DNA of 64,000 nt from Maribacter sp. 1_MG-2023 (GCF_030547005.1 NZ_JAUOPN010000003.1:124001-188000), one strand, 5' to 3'. Positions 8,933 to 18,791 are shown, numbered from the stretch's first letter. Notes: generated from the letters alone by a model not told the origin. Translations and numbers: made by a program.

Positions 8933-9187
8933 TTATTTGTACTTTAATTTCATTAAAACCATTAAAATTAGAAGGGCCGATGTAATTCCATTTGCTAAAA
9001 TAACAGGCAGACTATTTATAAATACTCCATAAACCAACCAAAGCAAAACCCCTATTAACAAAACAGTATACATAGTAAGGGAAATATCTTCAACAGATTT
9101 ATTTTTCCACGTTTTATATACTTGTGGCACAAATGCCGCTGTGGTTAAAGTAGCTGCGATCAAACCTAAGATTTCGACACTGTCCAT
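8933..9187 (-). CDS. SemiSWEET-type sugar transporter (single PQ-loop/MtN3 repeat)
   Basis: Small three-helix inner-membrane protein of 84 residues, the usual size of bacterial SemiSWEETs, which dimerise to move sugars. The first helix ends in TTAAFVPQVYKTWKNKS, carrying the PQ-loop signature, and two more helices follow. I chose the ATG at 9187 (MDSVEIL) rather than the upstream ATG at 9229, because the extra 14 residues are not family-like and run into the leuS terminator. The substrate is unknown. Confidence 0.85.
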   Translation of the reverse strand: MDSVEILGLIAATLTTAAFVPQVYKTWKNKSVEDISLTMYTVLLIGVLLWLVYGVFINSLPVILANGITSALLILMVLMKLKYK

Positions 9188-9229
9188 ATTTTCATATTTT
9201 ACAACTGCATAAGCAAACCTAACAAACAA

Positions 9230-9255
9230 GAAGAGGCGATAAATATCGCCTCTTC
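9230..9255 (-). terminator. Terminator of leuS
   Basis: Perfect 11-base-pair stem GAAGAGGCGAT / ATCGCCTCTTC around an AAAT loop, 20 bases past the leuS stop. The following bases on the minus strand are TTGTTTG, a weak T-tract. Confidence 0.65.
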
Positions 9256-9275
9256 ATTTAAATATATTCTCTTAA

Positions 9276-12239
9276 CTACCCAACGATATTGACAATTTTA
9301 CCTGGCACTACAATTACCTTTTTAGGCTCGCGACCTTGTAATTGTTGTTGGGTTTTTTCATTGGCCATTACCGCAGCTTCTATCTCTTCTTTAGATAAGT
9401 CTAACGAAAGCTCTAAAGTAAATTTCATCTTACCATTAAAGGAAATAGGATACTCTTTACTGCTCTCTACCAAATACTTTCCTTCAAATTTTGGGAAAGG
9501 TGCCGTAGCAATAGATTCAGTATGACCTAATTTACTCCATAACTCTTCTGCAATATGTGGTGCGTACGGCGATACTAAAATAGCCAACGGTTCTAGTACT
9601 TTTCTACTGTAACATTTTTGCGAAGAAAGTTCATTAACACAGATCATAAATGTAGATACCGATGTATTGAAACTGAAGTTCTCTATATCTTCTTCTACCT
9701 TTTTAATAGTCTTGTGAAATGTTTTCCACGATTCCTTGGTTGGCTCTTCTTCGCTAACTAAAAATGAAGCATTCTCACCTGTATGAAATTGTCTCCATAA
9801 TTTCTTTAAAAAAGAATGTGTACCTGTAATACCAGCTGTATTCCAAGGCTTAGATTGCTCTAACGGACCTAAGAACATTTCATACAAACGCAAACTATCC
9901 GCACCGTACTCCTCACAAATAGCATCAGGATTCACGACGTTGTATTTAGACTTGGACATTTTTTCAACTTCGCGACCAACATAGTAATTTCCATCTTCAA
10001 CAATAAATACAGCGTCTTTATTTTCCGGTCTCCAGTTTCTGAAAGCTTCTTCATTCAATTGATTTGAAGAATTTACCATTGAAATATCAACATGAGTTTT
10101 ATGGATATTAATATTCTTATTCCAATATGTTTTCTCTCCCCATTTCAATTTATATTTATCTACTACCCTGTCTATTTCTTTTTGGACTTGAATATCTATT
10201 ACTTTATTTTGCAACTTATCTATTAAACTTTTTGTAAAATAACAAAACGTAGGTTCAGTATATAGAGTTGACGATTCACCATCCCTTAACTCAATACTTA
10301 AAGAATACATAAATGCACTAGTCCCAGTAATCATCCCTTGATTAATAAGCTTTTTAGCAAACTCATCTTTAGGTACCAAACCTTTATCAAACATGAATTT
10401 TTGCCAGAAACGCGAATACAATAAGTGACCTGTTGCGTGCTCACTACCACCAATATATAAATCTACATCTTGCCAATAGTTAATCGCTTTTTCAGAGAAA
10501 ATGCTCTCGCTATTGTGCGGATCCATATACCTATTAAAGTATTGCGAACTACCTGCCCAACCTGGCATGGTATTTAATTCTAATGGAAACACCGTTTCAT
10601 TATCAATCTTATCGTTAGAAACTACCTTATTTTCTTTGGAACACCATGCCCAAACCTCAGCATTACCTAATGGCGGCTCTCCTGTCTCGGTCGGTAAATA
10701 TTTTTCAACTTCTGGCAAGGCAATAGGTAAGTACTCTTTTGCAATCATTTGAGGCATCCCGTCCACATAGTACACCGGGAAAGGTTCTCCCCAATATCTT
10801 TGACGACTAAAAACAGCATCACGCAATCTATAGTTTATTTTTCCTTCGCCATGTCCTATTTTCTCCAACTCATATATCGCTAATTTCATAGCTTTCTTAT
10901 ACGGTAATCCGTTTAGGAAATCACTATTCGCTATCACCGTTTTATCCTTATCAGCATATGCTTCTTCAGAAATATCTACCCCTTCTAATATATTCGGAAT
11001 ATCAATTTCAAAGTGTTTTGCAAAATCATAATCACGTTGATCACCACATGGTACGGACATAACCGCTCCAGTTCCATAACCTGCCAATACATAATCACCA
11101 ATCCAAATTGGAATAGGTTCTTTTGTAAATGGATGTTCTGCATACGCACCTGTAAAAGCACCTGAAATAGTCTTCACATCTGCCATACGATCACGCTCAG
11201 AACGTTTTGCAGTTGCTTCAATATAGGCTTCAACCTCAGCTTTCTGATCTGTAGTCGTTATTCTAGAAACCATCTCATGCTCTGGCGCCAAAGTCATAAA
11301 AGAAACTCCAAAAATAGTATCGGGTCTGGTGGTAAAAACTTCTATTTTCTCATCATGACCCTTCACATTAAAAACAGCCGAAGCTCCTTGAGAACGACCT
11401 ATCCAATTTGTCTGTGAATCTTTTAATGGCTGTGGCCAATCTATTTTCTCCAAACCGTCTAACAAACGTTGTGCATATGCAGAAATACGCATACTCCACT
11501 GGGTCATTTTTTTACGAACCACTGGGTGACCACCACGTTCTGACACTCCGTTTACTATTTCGTCATTCGCCAATACCGTACCTAGTGCAGGGCACCAGTT
11601 CACCTCAGTATCCGCTAAGTACGTTAATCTATATTGTAATAATATTTCCTGTTTTTTAACATCAGAAAATGCGGTCCACTCATCAGCTGTAAAGGATGCT
11701 ATATCATCATCACAAACCGCATTTACGTTGGCATTCCCATCCGTAGAAAATTTAGCAATTAATGTTTCTATATCCTCTGCCTTGTCAGTATCCTTATTAT
11801 ACCAAGAATTGAATATTTGAATGAATATCCACTGTGTCCACTTGTAATACTCGGGACTAGAAGTACGTACCTCTCTGCTCCAATCAAAAGAAAAACCTAG
11901 TTGATCTAATTGCCTTCTATATGTTTTAATATTTGCCGCCGTAGTAACTGCGGGGTGCTGACCTGTTTGAATAGCATATTGTTCTGCCGGCAAACCAAAA
12001 GAATCATACCCTTGTGGGTGCAATACATTAAAACCTTTGTGCCTTTTATATCGTGCATAAATATCACTTGCAATATACCCTAACGGATGCCCAACATGGA
12101 GCCCCGCACCAGATGGATAAGGAAACATATCTAACACATAGAACTTTTCTTTTTCAGAATCGTTCTCTGCTTTAAATGTTTGATTTTCTGCCCAGTATTT
12201 TTGCCATTTGGCTTCAATTTCGTTGAAATTGTATTGCAT
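9276..12239 (-). CDS. leuS: Leucine--tRNA ligase
   Basis: Class I aminoacyl-tRNA synthetase charging tRNA-Leu in the cytosol. At 987 residues it is over 100 longer than E. coli LeuRS. The ATP-binding HIGH motif is HVGH (about residue 48-51) within PYPSGAGLHVGH, and KMSKS lies near residues 759-763. The editing domain (TTRPDTIFG) and C-terminal tRNA-binding domain are intact. Extra length comes from an acidic insert near residues 150-190 and a roughly 100-residue insert just before KMSKS; both kinds are known in Bacteroidota LeuRS. The -7-like element TATTTTTG lies 27 bases upstream of the start codon. Confidence 0.97.
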   Translation of the reverse strand: MQYNFNEIEAKWQKYWAENQTFKAENDSEKEKFYVLDMFPYPSGAGLHVGHPLGYIASDIYARYKRHKGFNVLHPQGYDSFGLPAEQYAIQTGQHPAVTTAANIKTYRRQLDQLGFSFDWSREVRTSSPEYYKWTQWIFIQIFNSWYNKDTDKAEDIETLIAKFSTDGNANVNAVCDDDIASFTADEWTAFSDVKKQEILLQYRLTYLADTEVNWCPALGTVLANDEIVNGVSERGGHPVVRKKMTQWSMRISAYAQRLLDGLEKIDWPQPLKDSQTNWIGRSQGASAVFNVKGHDEKIEVFTTRPDTIFGVSFMTLAPEHEMVSRITTTDQKAEVEAYIEATAKRSERDRMADVKTISGAFTGAYAEHPFTKEPIPIWIGDYVLAGYGTGAVMSVPCGDQRDYDFAKHFEIDIPNILEGVDISEEAYADKDKTVIANSDFLNGLPYKKAMKLAIYELEKIGHGEGKINYRLRDAVFSRQRYWGEPFPVYYVDGMPQMIAKEYLPIALPEVEKYLPTETGEPPLGNAEVWAWCSKENKVVSNDKIDNETVFPLELNTMPGWAGSSQYFNRYMDPHNSESIFSEKAINYWQDVDLYIGGSEHATGHLLYSRFWQKFMFDKGLVPKDEFAKKLINQGMITGTSAFMYSLSIELRDGESSTLYTEPTFCYFTKSLIDKLQNKVIDIQVQKEIDRVVDKYKLKWGEKTYWNKNINIHKTHVDISMVNSSNQLNEEAFRNWRPENKDAVFIVEDGNYYVGREVEKMSKSKYNVVNPDAICEEYGADSLRLYEMFLGPLEQSKPWNTAGITGTHSFLKKLWRQFHTGENASFLVSEEEPTKESWKTFHKTIKKVEEDIENFSFNTSVSTFMICVNELSSQKCYSRKVLEPLAILVSPYAPHIAEELWSKLGHTESIATAPFPKFEGKYLVESSKEYPISFNGKMKFTLELSLDLSKEEIEAAVMANEKTQQQLQGREPKKVIVVPGKIVNIVG

Positions 12240-12265
12240 GATCTTTACTTCTTTTCTGTAAGTCG

Positions 12266-12273
12266 CAAAAATA
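12266..12273 (-). promoter_or_regulatory. Candidate -7 element for leuS
   Basis: TATTTTTG on the minus strand matches the Bacteroidota -7 consensus TAnnTTTG exactly, 27-34 bases before the leuS ATG. A clear -33 TTG at the right spacing is absent, so this is only a candidate. Confidence 0.4.
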
Positions 12274-12322
12274 GGTTTATTCTACTAAAACCGAAAGAAT
12301 AACGTCATTGATACTGTTTACA

Positions 12323-13183
12323 TTAAACCATCAACAACTTTCCGCCATAGAGCACCCAAAGCATAGATGCCAATGCCGATAAGTTAATGAGATAACCAAA
12401 CAATTTCATTTCTGGCAATGTATACGCCCTACCCTTAAATATCACAAAAATATCTAATACCATAAACGCAGAAAATAGACCAAGAAATGATGCCAAAACT
12501 ATATCTTGAAACCAATACCAAACCAAAACAGATTCGCACACCAATATCAAGAGCATCAGTAATTTTGAATTTTTACGCCCAATTAACGTTGCGGTAGTGC
12601 GTTTACCCGAAACTAAATCTGGCTCTATATCCATTATTTCACCAGCAATATGCGCCTGAAATGCAAACAATGATAAATAGACCAATGTCTGCCATGGTAG
12701 TGCGTCTAAATTATTTAGTTCTGTTGAAAAGAATACCGTAACCACATACCCAACCTGAATTAGAATTTCGAACGGAGGTCTTTCTTTTATCCTAAACGGT
12801 TTAAAATTATAAAGGATGTTCACGACCACCATAAACAGCAGCAAAAAGAACATTTTTAAACCAGAAATAAAGGTAAATGCAATTACAAACACAGACGTGA
12901 GTATGGTAATTTTAGTCAGCACGCCACTGAGCTGAGACTTTGAAGCCTTCGCACCAAAAAGAAAATTTCCTTTTCTGTCATTTACGGCATCTGCATCTAT
13001 ATCATTATAATCGTTAAGCCCATAAACCAAATAATTTAAAGGGAAAGTGACGAAGAACAAACCAATCCAAAAATTAACCGACTGCCAGTAATCTACTTGG
13101 TTCGCAAAAGGAACTAAGTAAATCCAAATGGTAGGAAACCAAAGTCCGGGTCTGGATATCTTTAAATCCAATACATTAAACAT
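12323..13183 (-). CDS. UbiA-superfamily prenyltransferase
   Basis: Integral-membrane prenyltransferase with about eight hydrophobic helices. The first prenyl-diphosphate/Mg2+ site is the Asp-rich NDYNDIDADAVND (about residues 54-66), followed by RKG. The second is DIEPDLVSGKRT near residue 183. It joins an isoprenoid chain to an acceptor; candidates in this group include quinone, lipid or carotenoid acceptors, and the sequence does not decide. I used the ATG at 13183 (MFNVLDLKISRPG), which opens at the usual RP motif. The alternative ATG at 13222 adds 13 residues. Gene order (leuS, UbiA) gives no functional hint. Confidence 0.82.
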   Translation of the reverse strand: MFNVLDLKISRPGLWFPTIWIYLVPFANQVDYWQSVNFWIGLFFVTFPLNYLVYGLNDYNDIDADAVNDRKGNFLFGAKASKSQLSGVLTKITILTSVFVIAFTFISGLKMFFLLLFMVVVNILYNFKPFRIKERPPFEILIQVGYVVTVFFSTELNNLDALPWQTLVYLSLFAFQAHIAGEIMDIEPDLVSGKRTTATLIGRKNSKLLMLLILVCESVLVWYWFQDIVLASFLGLFSAFMVLDIFVIFKGRAYTLPEMKLFGYLINLSALASMLWVLYGGKLLMV

Positions 13184-13298
13184 CTTATAAAAATTAGGTT
13201 GCAATTTTGGCGAAAATACCAATCTTCAAATAGGCTCTGAATCTTGAATTGAGATTATTTATTCATCGTGCTAAAAAGTATATCTTTAACCAGTGAAT

Positions 13299-15173
13299 AT
13301 GATGTACTCAAGATTTTTTCTACTTACTATTCTACTAACGTGTTGTGGCATAACTTCATTGCATGCGCAACTAGGTTTTTGTGGCGGTAATTCTGGGGAC
13401 CCAATTTTTCAAGAAGATTTTGGCTCTGGCACCACTGACGGACCCGCATTACCAGCTGGCACAACAACTTATAATTTCACCACCGGAACACCAAATGACG
13501 GTGATTATACGATCTCCAGCACAACCAACTATTTTGACTGGCTATCACTACAAGACCATACCCCAGGTGACAGCAACGGTAAGTCTTTTATTGTCAATGC
13601 AAGTTTTACGGCCGGTCAATTCTATCAACGAGAGGTAAGCGGTCTATGTGAAAACACCACTTATGAATTCTCATCGTGGCTAATAAACTTACAACCCGCC
13701 GGTAGCTGTGAAGGCAATAGTATACCTGTAAATGTACGCTTTCAAATTTGGGATGGAACAGATACCAATATACTTGCCCAAGGTGATACGGGCAGTATAC
13801 CAGGAACAGGAACTACCGTATGGAAACAATATGCCTTAGTTTTCAAAACCGCACCCGGGCAAACATCTGTTATTCTAAAAATGAGAAACAATAGTAATGG
13901 CGGCTGTGGTAATGACCTTGCCATAGATGATATTCTATTTAGATCTTGTGGCGACAATGTCACCATTTCAACTGCAGCCAACGAAGCAAGCTTAGTTGTT
14001 TGCGAAGATCAAGGCAGTGTATCAAGAACGCTGACAGCAACACCAGATTCTTCTGTTTTTAGTACCCATGCCTACCAATGGCAGCAAAGTACAGACCAAC
14101 AAATATGGACAGACATACCCGGTGAAAACAATGCTATTCTAAATACTCCGGCAGTTACTGCCACCACTTATTTTAGAACAAAAATTGCAGAAGATATTGT
14201 TAATGTAAATAACGATTTATGCAACGTTGTATCTGACGTTTTTGATATTACCGTTTTACCTATACCACCTGCCCCAACAAGCAACGGAGATGTTGAAATT
14301 TGCGAAGGGGAAATTGGACTTTTATCGGTCAATACGTTAGATGCATATTCCATTAATTGGTATGATGCTCCTACTGGTGGAAATTTAATCTTATCGAACG
14401 AACGTAGACTAGAGGTTAATAATGCAGGTACTTATTATGCCGAAGCTAATTCATCAGAAATTGAATGTGCATCTACTACTAGAACTGCAGTTACTTTAAC
14501 CGTAAACCCTTTACCCGTAGTACCAGATGATAGCAGTACTTTTTTATGCGAAGATTCTTCTACCACTCTAGATGCCGAAGTTGAGAATGTCATGTACCAA
14601 TGGTCTACTGGCGCGACTACTCAAACAATCGATGTAACCGAACCTGGCGATTATGATGTCATCATCTCCAATGCAAATGGCTGCTCCGCTACTCGCACCT
14701 TCACAGTTGAACAAATAGATTTACCTAGAATTGATAAAATAGTATCTGACGGACCATCAATAGTTGTCTCTACTTCTAATAATGGTAATTTCGAATATTC
14801 TTTAGATGGTAGCTCATTTCAGCCTAGTCCTGTGTTTGAGGCCGTAGCAGGCGGATTCTACACGATTTACGTTCAAGACAATACAGATTGCGGTATTGTA
14901 ACGGAAGATTTTTACCATCTGGTCATTCAAAAATTCTTTACTCCGAACGGAGATTCTTTTAATGATGTTTTTGAACCTGACGGATTAGAGGTTTTTAATT
15001 CCATTACGATTTCAATTTTTGATCGTTACGGGAAGCTTTTAAAATTTGGGAATACAAATTCCACATCTTGGGATGGCACATTTCAAGGAAAACGATTACC
15101 AGAAGATGATTATTGGTATCTAATTGAAGCTGATTCCACTCAATTTAAAGGACACTTCAGTTTAAAACGTTAA
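13299..15173 (+). CDS. Secreted protein with gliding-motility/T9SS C-terminal domain (CHU_C type)
   Basis: Large exported protein, about 624 residues. The signal peptide (MMYSRFFLLTILLTCCG...LHAQ) is followed by a galactose-binding-like region and Ig-like or PKD-like segments (about 220-480). The C-terminal domain of about 85 residues begins KFFTPNGDSFNDVFEP and contains DRYGKLL, WDGTFQGKRLPEDDYWY and GHFSLKR. That is the hallmark of the gliding-motility-associated (CHU_C/TIGR04131, type B) sorting domain used by the type IX secretion system. It probably becomes a cell-surface adhesin. A GTG lies at 13293, but the tandem ATGs at 13299/13302 lead straight into the signal peptide, so I start at 13299. 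Confidence 0.88.
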   Translation: MMYSRFFLLTILLTCCGITSLHAQLGFCGGNSGDPIFQEDFGSGTTDGPALPAGTTTYNFTTGTPNDGDYTISSTTNYFDWLSLQDHTPGDSNGKSFIVNASFTAGQFYQREVSGLCENTTYEFSSWLINLQPAGSCEGNSIPVNVRFQIWDGTDTNILAQGDTGSIPGTGTTVWKQYALVFKTAPGQTSVILKMRNNSNGGCGNDLAIDDILFRSCGDNVTISTAANEASLVVCEDQGSVSRTLTATPDSSVFSTHAYQWQQSTDQQIWTDIPGENNAILNTPAVTATTYFRTKIAEDIVNVNNDLCNVVSDVFDITVLPIPPAPTSNGDVEICEGEIGLLSVNTLDAYSINWYDAPTGGNLILSNERRLEVNNAGTYYAEANSSEIECASTTRTAVTLTVNPLPVVPDDSSTFLCEDSSTTLDAEVENVMYQWSTGATTQTIDVTEPGDYDVIISNANGCSATRTFTVEQIDLPRIDKIVSDGPSIVVSTSNNGNFEYSLDGSSFQPSPVFEAVAGGFYTIYVQDNTDCGIVTEDFYHLVIQKFFTPNGDSFNDVFEPDGLEVFNSITISIFDRYGKLLKFGNTNSTSWDGTFQGKRLPEDDYWYLIEADSTQFKGHFSLKR

Positions 15174-15236
15174 GGCATGATTATTTTAAGTCCCATTTAA
15201 CAATACTTTGCTATTTTTACTGCACTTTTAAGTACT

Positions 15237-16115
15237 ATGGCGAACTCCTTCGAAAATTATCAAAGACGCAAACTGATTTCCTCCTATTTTTCTGTGGTGC
15301 TAAGTATTGCATTAGTCTTGTTTTTACTAGGCATTTTAGGATTACTGGTTTTAAACACCAAAAAAATGGCAGATCGTTCTAAAGAACAAATCACCATTTC
15401 TGTCTTCTTAAAAGAAAATACCAAAGAAATTGAGATTGAACAGCTTCAAAAGACATTGGCAATGTCTGAATACACAAAATCTTCTACCTACGTATCTAAA
15501 GAAGAAGCTGCAGAACAGCACAGTGAGGATATTGGCGAGGATTTTGTTGACTATTTAGGCTACAACCCGTTAAAGAATTCTATTGATGTAAAGCTAAATG
15601 CAGATTTTGTTACTGCCGAGAAAGTACAAGAAATTGCCGACACCTTATCAGAAAAGAGTTTTGTCGATGAAGTTAGTTACGACAAGGTATTAGTAAGCAT
15701 GGTAGCCAAAAGTGTTGAACAAATAGGTTTCTGGATCTTAGTAGCCAGCGCCATTTTTACCTTTATCGCAGTTCTATTAATCAACAGTTCTATACGTTTA
15801 TCTATCTATTCTAAAAGATTTATTATCAAAACCATGCAAATGGTTGGGGCGACAAAAACCTTTATCAGAAGACCATTTATATGGCAAAATATTAAACTGG
15901 GCATGATCGGTGCCGCAATTGCCTTACTAGCTATTGGTGGTGTCGTGTATTATGTAAACACTAATTTTCAAGATTTAGGGCTATTCGATGAACCTTATAT
16001 TTTAGTCATTTTATTTGTTAGTGTTTTTCTATTAGGAATACTTATTTCGTTGATTAGCACCTATTTTGCGACCCAACGCTTCTTAAATCTTAGAACGGAC
16101 GAATTATATTATTAA
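15237..16115 (+). CDS. ftsX: FtsX-like permease, cell division
   Basis: Inner-membrane partner of the FtsE ATPase that regulates septal peptidoglycan hydrolases. It has 292 residues. One membrane helix lies near 18-40, then an extracytoplasmic domain to about 160, then three C-terminal helices with the FtsX signature MQMVGATKTFIRRPF. It heads a same-strand cluster with DUF3098, uppP and truB, spaced by 9, 0 and 22 bases, which points to one operon for envelope and translation functions. No ftsE lies in the window. Confidence 0.93.
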   Translation: MANSFENYQRRKLISSYFSVVLSIALVLFLLGILGLLVLNTKKMADRSKEQITISVFLKENTKEIEIEQLQKTLAMSEYTKSSTYVSKEEAAEQHSEDIGEDFVDYLGYNPLKNSIDVKLNADFVTAEKVQEIADTLSEKSFVDEVSYDKVLVSMVAKSVEQIGFWILVASAIFTFIAVLLINSSIRLSIYSKRFIIKTMQMVGATKTFIRRPFIWQNIKLGMIGAAIALLAIGGVVYYVNTNFQDLGLFDEPYILVILFVSVFLLGILISLISTYFATQRFLNLRTDELYY

Positions 16116-16124
16116 ATTTGCGGT

Positions 16125-16388
16125 ATGAGTAAAAACAACAAAGTGGAACACCACGCTAAACAAGAATTTATTTTTCAGAAGAAAAATTACATGTTCATGT
16201 TCATTGGTCTTGCATGTATTGCGCTAGGTTTTATTTTAATGAGCGGTGGCGGCAGCGATGACCCTAACGTATTTAACCCTGAAATTTATAATTTCAGAAG
16301 AATTAGACTAGCACCTACTTTAGTGCTTATTGGCTTAGGTATAGAAATTTATGCCATTTTATTGAACCCTCACAAAAAGAAAGATTAA
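16125..16388 (+). CDS. DUF3098 membrane protein
   Basis: Small protein of 87 residues with a charged N-terminus and two hydrophobic helices (about 24-42 and 62-80). The intervening segment SGGGSDDPNVFNPEIYNFRRI is the conserved core of the Bacteroidota DUF3098 family, regularly found between ftsX and uppP. Function is unknown. Its stop codon is immediately followed by the TTG start of uppP. Confidence 0.88.
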   Translation: MSKNNKVEHHAKQEFIFQKKNYMFMFIGLACIALGFILMSGGGSDDPNVFNPEIYNFRRIRLAPTLVLIGLGIEIYAILLNPHKKKD

Positions 16389-17186
16389 TTGGATACTTTA
16401 GACGCAATTATACTCGGCATTATTCAAGGATTAACCGAGTTTCTACCCGTTTCTTCAAGTGGTCATTTAGAATTGGGAAAAGCCGTTTTAGGAGACAACT
16501 CTTTACCAGAAGATAGTTTATTATTTACCGTAATACTTCATTTTGCTACCGCTCTTAGTACCATTGTTGTTTTCAGAAAGGACATTTGGGAAATTTTAAG
16601 CGGTTTGTTTCAATTTAAATGGAACGAAGAAAGTCAGTTTTCTGCCAAGATTATCGTCTCTATGCTACCTGCAGTATTCATTGGCTTGTTCTTTGAGGAA
16701 CAATTAGAAGAATTATTTGGTGGTAATATTCGTTTTGTAGGCTTTATGCTGATCATTACGGCAGTACTTCTATATTTTGCAGATAAAGCTAAGGACACTG
16801 ATAAAAAGGTAAGTTTTAAAAATGCTTTTATAGTTGGTATCTCTCAAGCAATTGCAATGCTACCTGGCATTTCTCGTAGTGGAGCTACAATTTCTACTTC
16901 TGTTCTATTAGGTGTAGACAAATCAAAAGCTGCTCGATTTTCTTTCTTAATGGTCGTACCGTTAATTTTTGGTAAAATTGCCAAAGACCTTATGAGCGGA
17001 GACCTAAATTTTGATGGAGAAAACAATATCGCAATGGGCGCTGGTTTTATTGCTGCCTTTCTTGCCGGTCTTGCCGCTTGTACATGGATGATTAAATTGG
17101 TGCGAAAAAGTAAGCTTTCGTATTTTGCCATCTACTGTCTTGTTGTAGGATTGATCGCCGTAATTTACGGATTCACTAATCCGTAG
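16389..17186 (+). CDS. uppP: Undecaprenyl-diphosphatase
   Basis: Inner-membrane phosphatase (BacA/UppP family) that recycles undecaprenyl diphosphate to the monophosphate carrier needed for peptidoglycan and surface glycans. It has 265 residues. The two active-site motifs are seen: QGLTEFLPVSSSGHL (catalytic Glu17, His26) and PGISRSGATIS (about residues 159-169). The start codon is TTG at 16389, directly abutting the TAA of DUF3098. No in-frame ATG exists upstream, and the family start (D-IILGIIQGLTEFLP) supports the TTG, implying translational coupling. Confidence 0.95.
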   Translation: MDTLDAIILGIIQGLTEFLPVSSSGHLELGKAVLGDNSLPEDSLLFTVILHFATALSTIVVFRKDIWEILSGLFQFKWNEESQFSAKIIVSMLPAVFIGLFFEEQLEELFGGNIRFVGFMLIITAVLLYFADKAKDTDKKVSFKNAFIVGISQAIAMLPGISRSGATISTSVLLGVDKSKAARFSFLMVVPLIFGKIAKDLMSGDLNFDGENNIAMGAGFIAAFLAGLAACTWMIKLVRKSKLSYFAIYCLVVGLIAVIYGFTNP

Positions 17187-17208
17187 TACTATCTAAACAC
17201 CCAAATTC

Positions 17209-17919
17209 ATGAAAGATTTGACCCAAGAAGACTATTTAAACGGTCAGGTATTATTGATCGATAAACCACTAGAATGGTCCTCTTTTCAGGCGGTCAATAA
17301 ATTGAAATGGGCTATCAGAAAAAAGTTCAGTCTAAAAAAATTTAAAATCGGACACGCAGGAACATTAGATCCGTTAGCAACTGGACTCCTTATTATATGC
17401 ACTGGAAAGTTCACTAAGAAAATCACCGAATACCAAGGTCAAGAAAAAGAATACACAGGTGTTTTCACCTTAGGTGGCACTACAGCTTCTTATGATCTTG
17501 AAACAGAAATAAACGAAACTTTCGCAACCGATCACATTACGCCTGAGCTTATAAAAGCTATAACCCATCAATTTACAGGTGAAATCGAGCAGGCACCGCC
17601 TGTTTTCTCTGCCTTAAAGAAAGATGGCAAGCGACTTTATGAACTGGCTCGCGAAGGAAAAACAGTTGACATACCAAAGCGAAAAGTAAATGTAAGTGCA
17701 TTTGATATTACCGATATCGATGGCTTGAATATTCACTTTAGAATCGCTTGTAGCAAAGGCACCTATATTCGATCTATTGCCCACGATTTCGGAAAAGCTC
17801 TGAATTCTGGTGCACATTTAACGGCATTGAGAAGAACCAAAATAGGTGATTTTAACGTAGATAATGCTCAAGACCCTTTAGTCTTTGCCGATTTATTACT
17901 AGGTCCAGAAGAAAAATAG
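17209..17919 (+). CDS. truB: tRNA pseudouridine(55) synthase
   Basis: Makes pseudouridine-55 in the T-loop of tRNAs. It has 236 residues. The catalytic Asp sits in GHAGTLDPLATG (about residues 48-59), preceded by the KPLEWSSFQAVN motif, and the later YTRSIAHD-like block appears as TYIRSIAHDFG. It lacks a long C-terminal PUA domain, as is common in Bacteroidota. It lies 22 bases after uppP in the same operon. Confidence 0.96.
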   Translation: MKDLTQEDYLNGQVLLIDKPLEWSSFQAVNKLKWAIRKKFSLKKFKIGHAGTLDPLATGLLIICTGKFTKKITEYQGQEKEYTGVFTLGGTTASYDLETEINETFATDHITPELIKAITHQFTGEIEQAPPVFSALKKDGKRLYELAREGKTVDIPKRKVNVSAFDITDIDGLNIHFRIACSKGTYIRSIAHDFGKALNSGAHLTALRRTKIGDFNVDNAQDPLVFADLLLGPEEK

Positions 17920-17987
17920 ATTACAAACTATTGATTACTCTTTATCGATCTTCTAAAATATTTTGGTATTATTAAGGTTATATACCC

Positions 17988-18716
17988 ATGAATCTGAACA
18001 GAAAACAATTATCATTACTTGCCACTATCTTTAGCATGTCTATTGTAGTGTTGGTTATGTATAATATTCAGTTTGGCGGTCAAGAAGAATCTAAAGAAGA
18101 TTATGTTGTTGAAATGGTCATGGACCCTGAGGTTCTAGAAGAAATTCTAAAAGAAGAAGATCCACAGGAAGATTTAGCAAACGCTGACCCTATAAAAAGT
18201 CATTTAGCTTTTAACGAAACGGCAAAACCCAGTTATGGTAATCCAGAGCCACTACAAACTCTAGAAGAGTTAATGGAAGAGCGCAATGAGATGAGTGATG
18301 GCGACCCTACCGAAAATCTAATTTCTGACTCAGGTTATTCTGAGAGAGTAAAAGCATTAGCTAAAAAGCGAGAAGAGAAAAAACAACTTTTAGGCGAAAA
18401 GGAAGCGCAAAAGAAAGAGTTTACTAATAACCTTGCGGCAAGAAGAACTTCAGTTTCGTATTCTTTAGTAGATAGAAATAATTATAAATTACCCCCTCCG
18501 ATATATACTTGTATCGAAGGAGGAAAAGTTGTTATCAATATTGAAGTAAATGCTTTAGGTTATGTTACCGAAGCAGATTATAATGAGAAAAGTTCTGGCA
18601 CTTCTAACGGGTGCCTTGTTGAAAATGCTATTAATTACGCCTTAAAAGCAAGATTCAATTCTTCTGACAAAGACTCTCAGAAAGGAACAATCACTTACCT
18701 ATTTCAAGGGAAGTAA
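17988..18716 (+). CDS. TonB-like periplasmic protein with N-terminal anchor
   Basis: A 242-residue protein with one N-terminal membrane helix (about residues 9-28), then a long acidic, Glu-rich and partly coiled stretch (about 34-150) and a compact C-terminal domain (about 165-242). The last contains PPPIYTCIEGGKVVINIEVN and a second conserved-looking Cys. This layout resembles TonB or TolA-type energy transducers, and the C-terminal domain resembles TonB_C. The linker is acidic instead of Pro/Lys-rich, which is unusual for TonB. It follows truB by 68 bases and may have its own promoter. Confidence 0.6.
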   Translation: MNLNRKQLSLLATIFSMSIVVLVMYNIQFGGQEESKEDYVVEMVMDPEVLEEILKEEDPQEDLANADPIKSHLAFNETAKPSYGNPEPLQTLEELMEERNEMSDGDPTENLISDSGYSERVKALAKKREEKKQLLGEKEAQKKEFTNNLAARRTSVSYSLVDRNNYKLPPPIYTCIEGGKVVINIEVNALGYVTEADYNEKSSGTSNGCLVENAINYALKARFNSSDKDSQKGTITYLFQGK

Positions 18717-18791
18717 ACTAGTCCAGAGAAGAAACACACAAAACATTTCTAAAAATGATATTTTGAACTTTTTAATAAAGCCTCGAAATTT

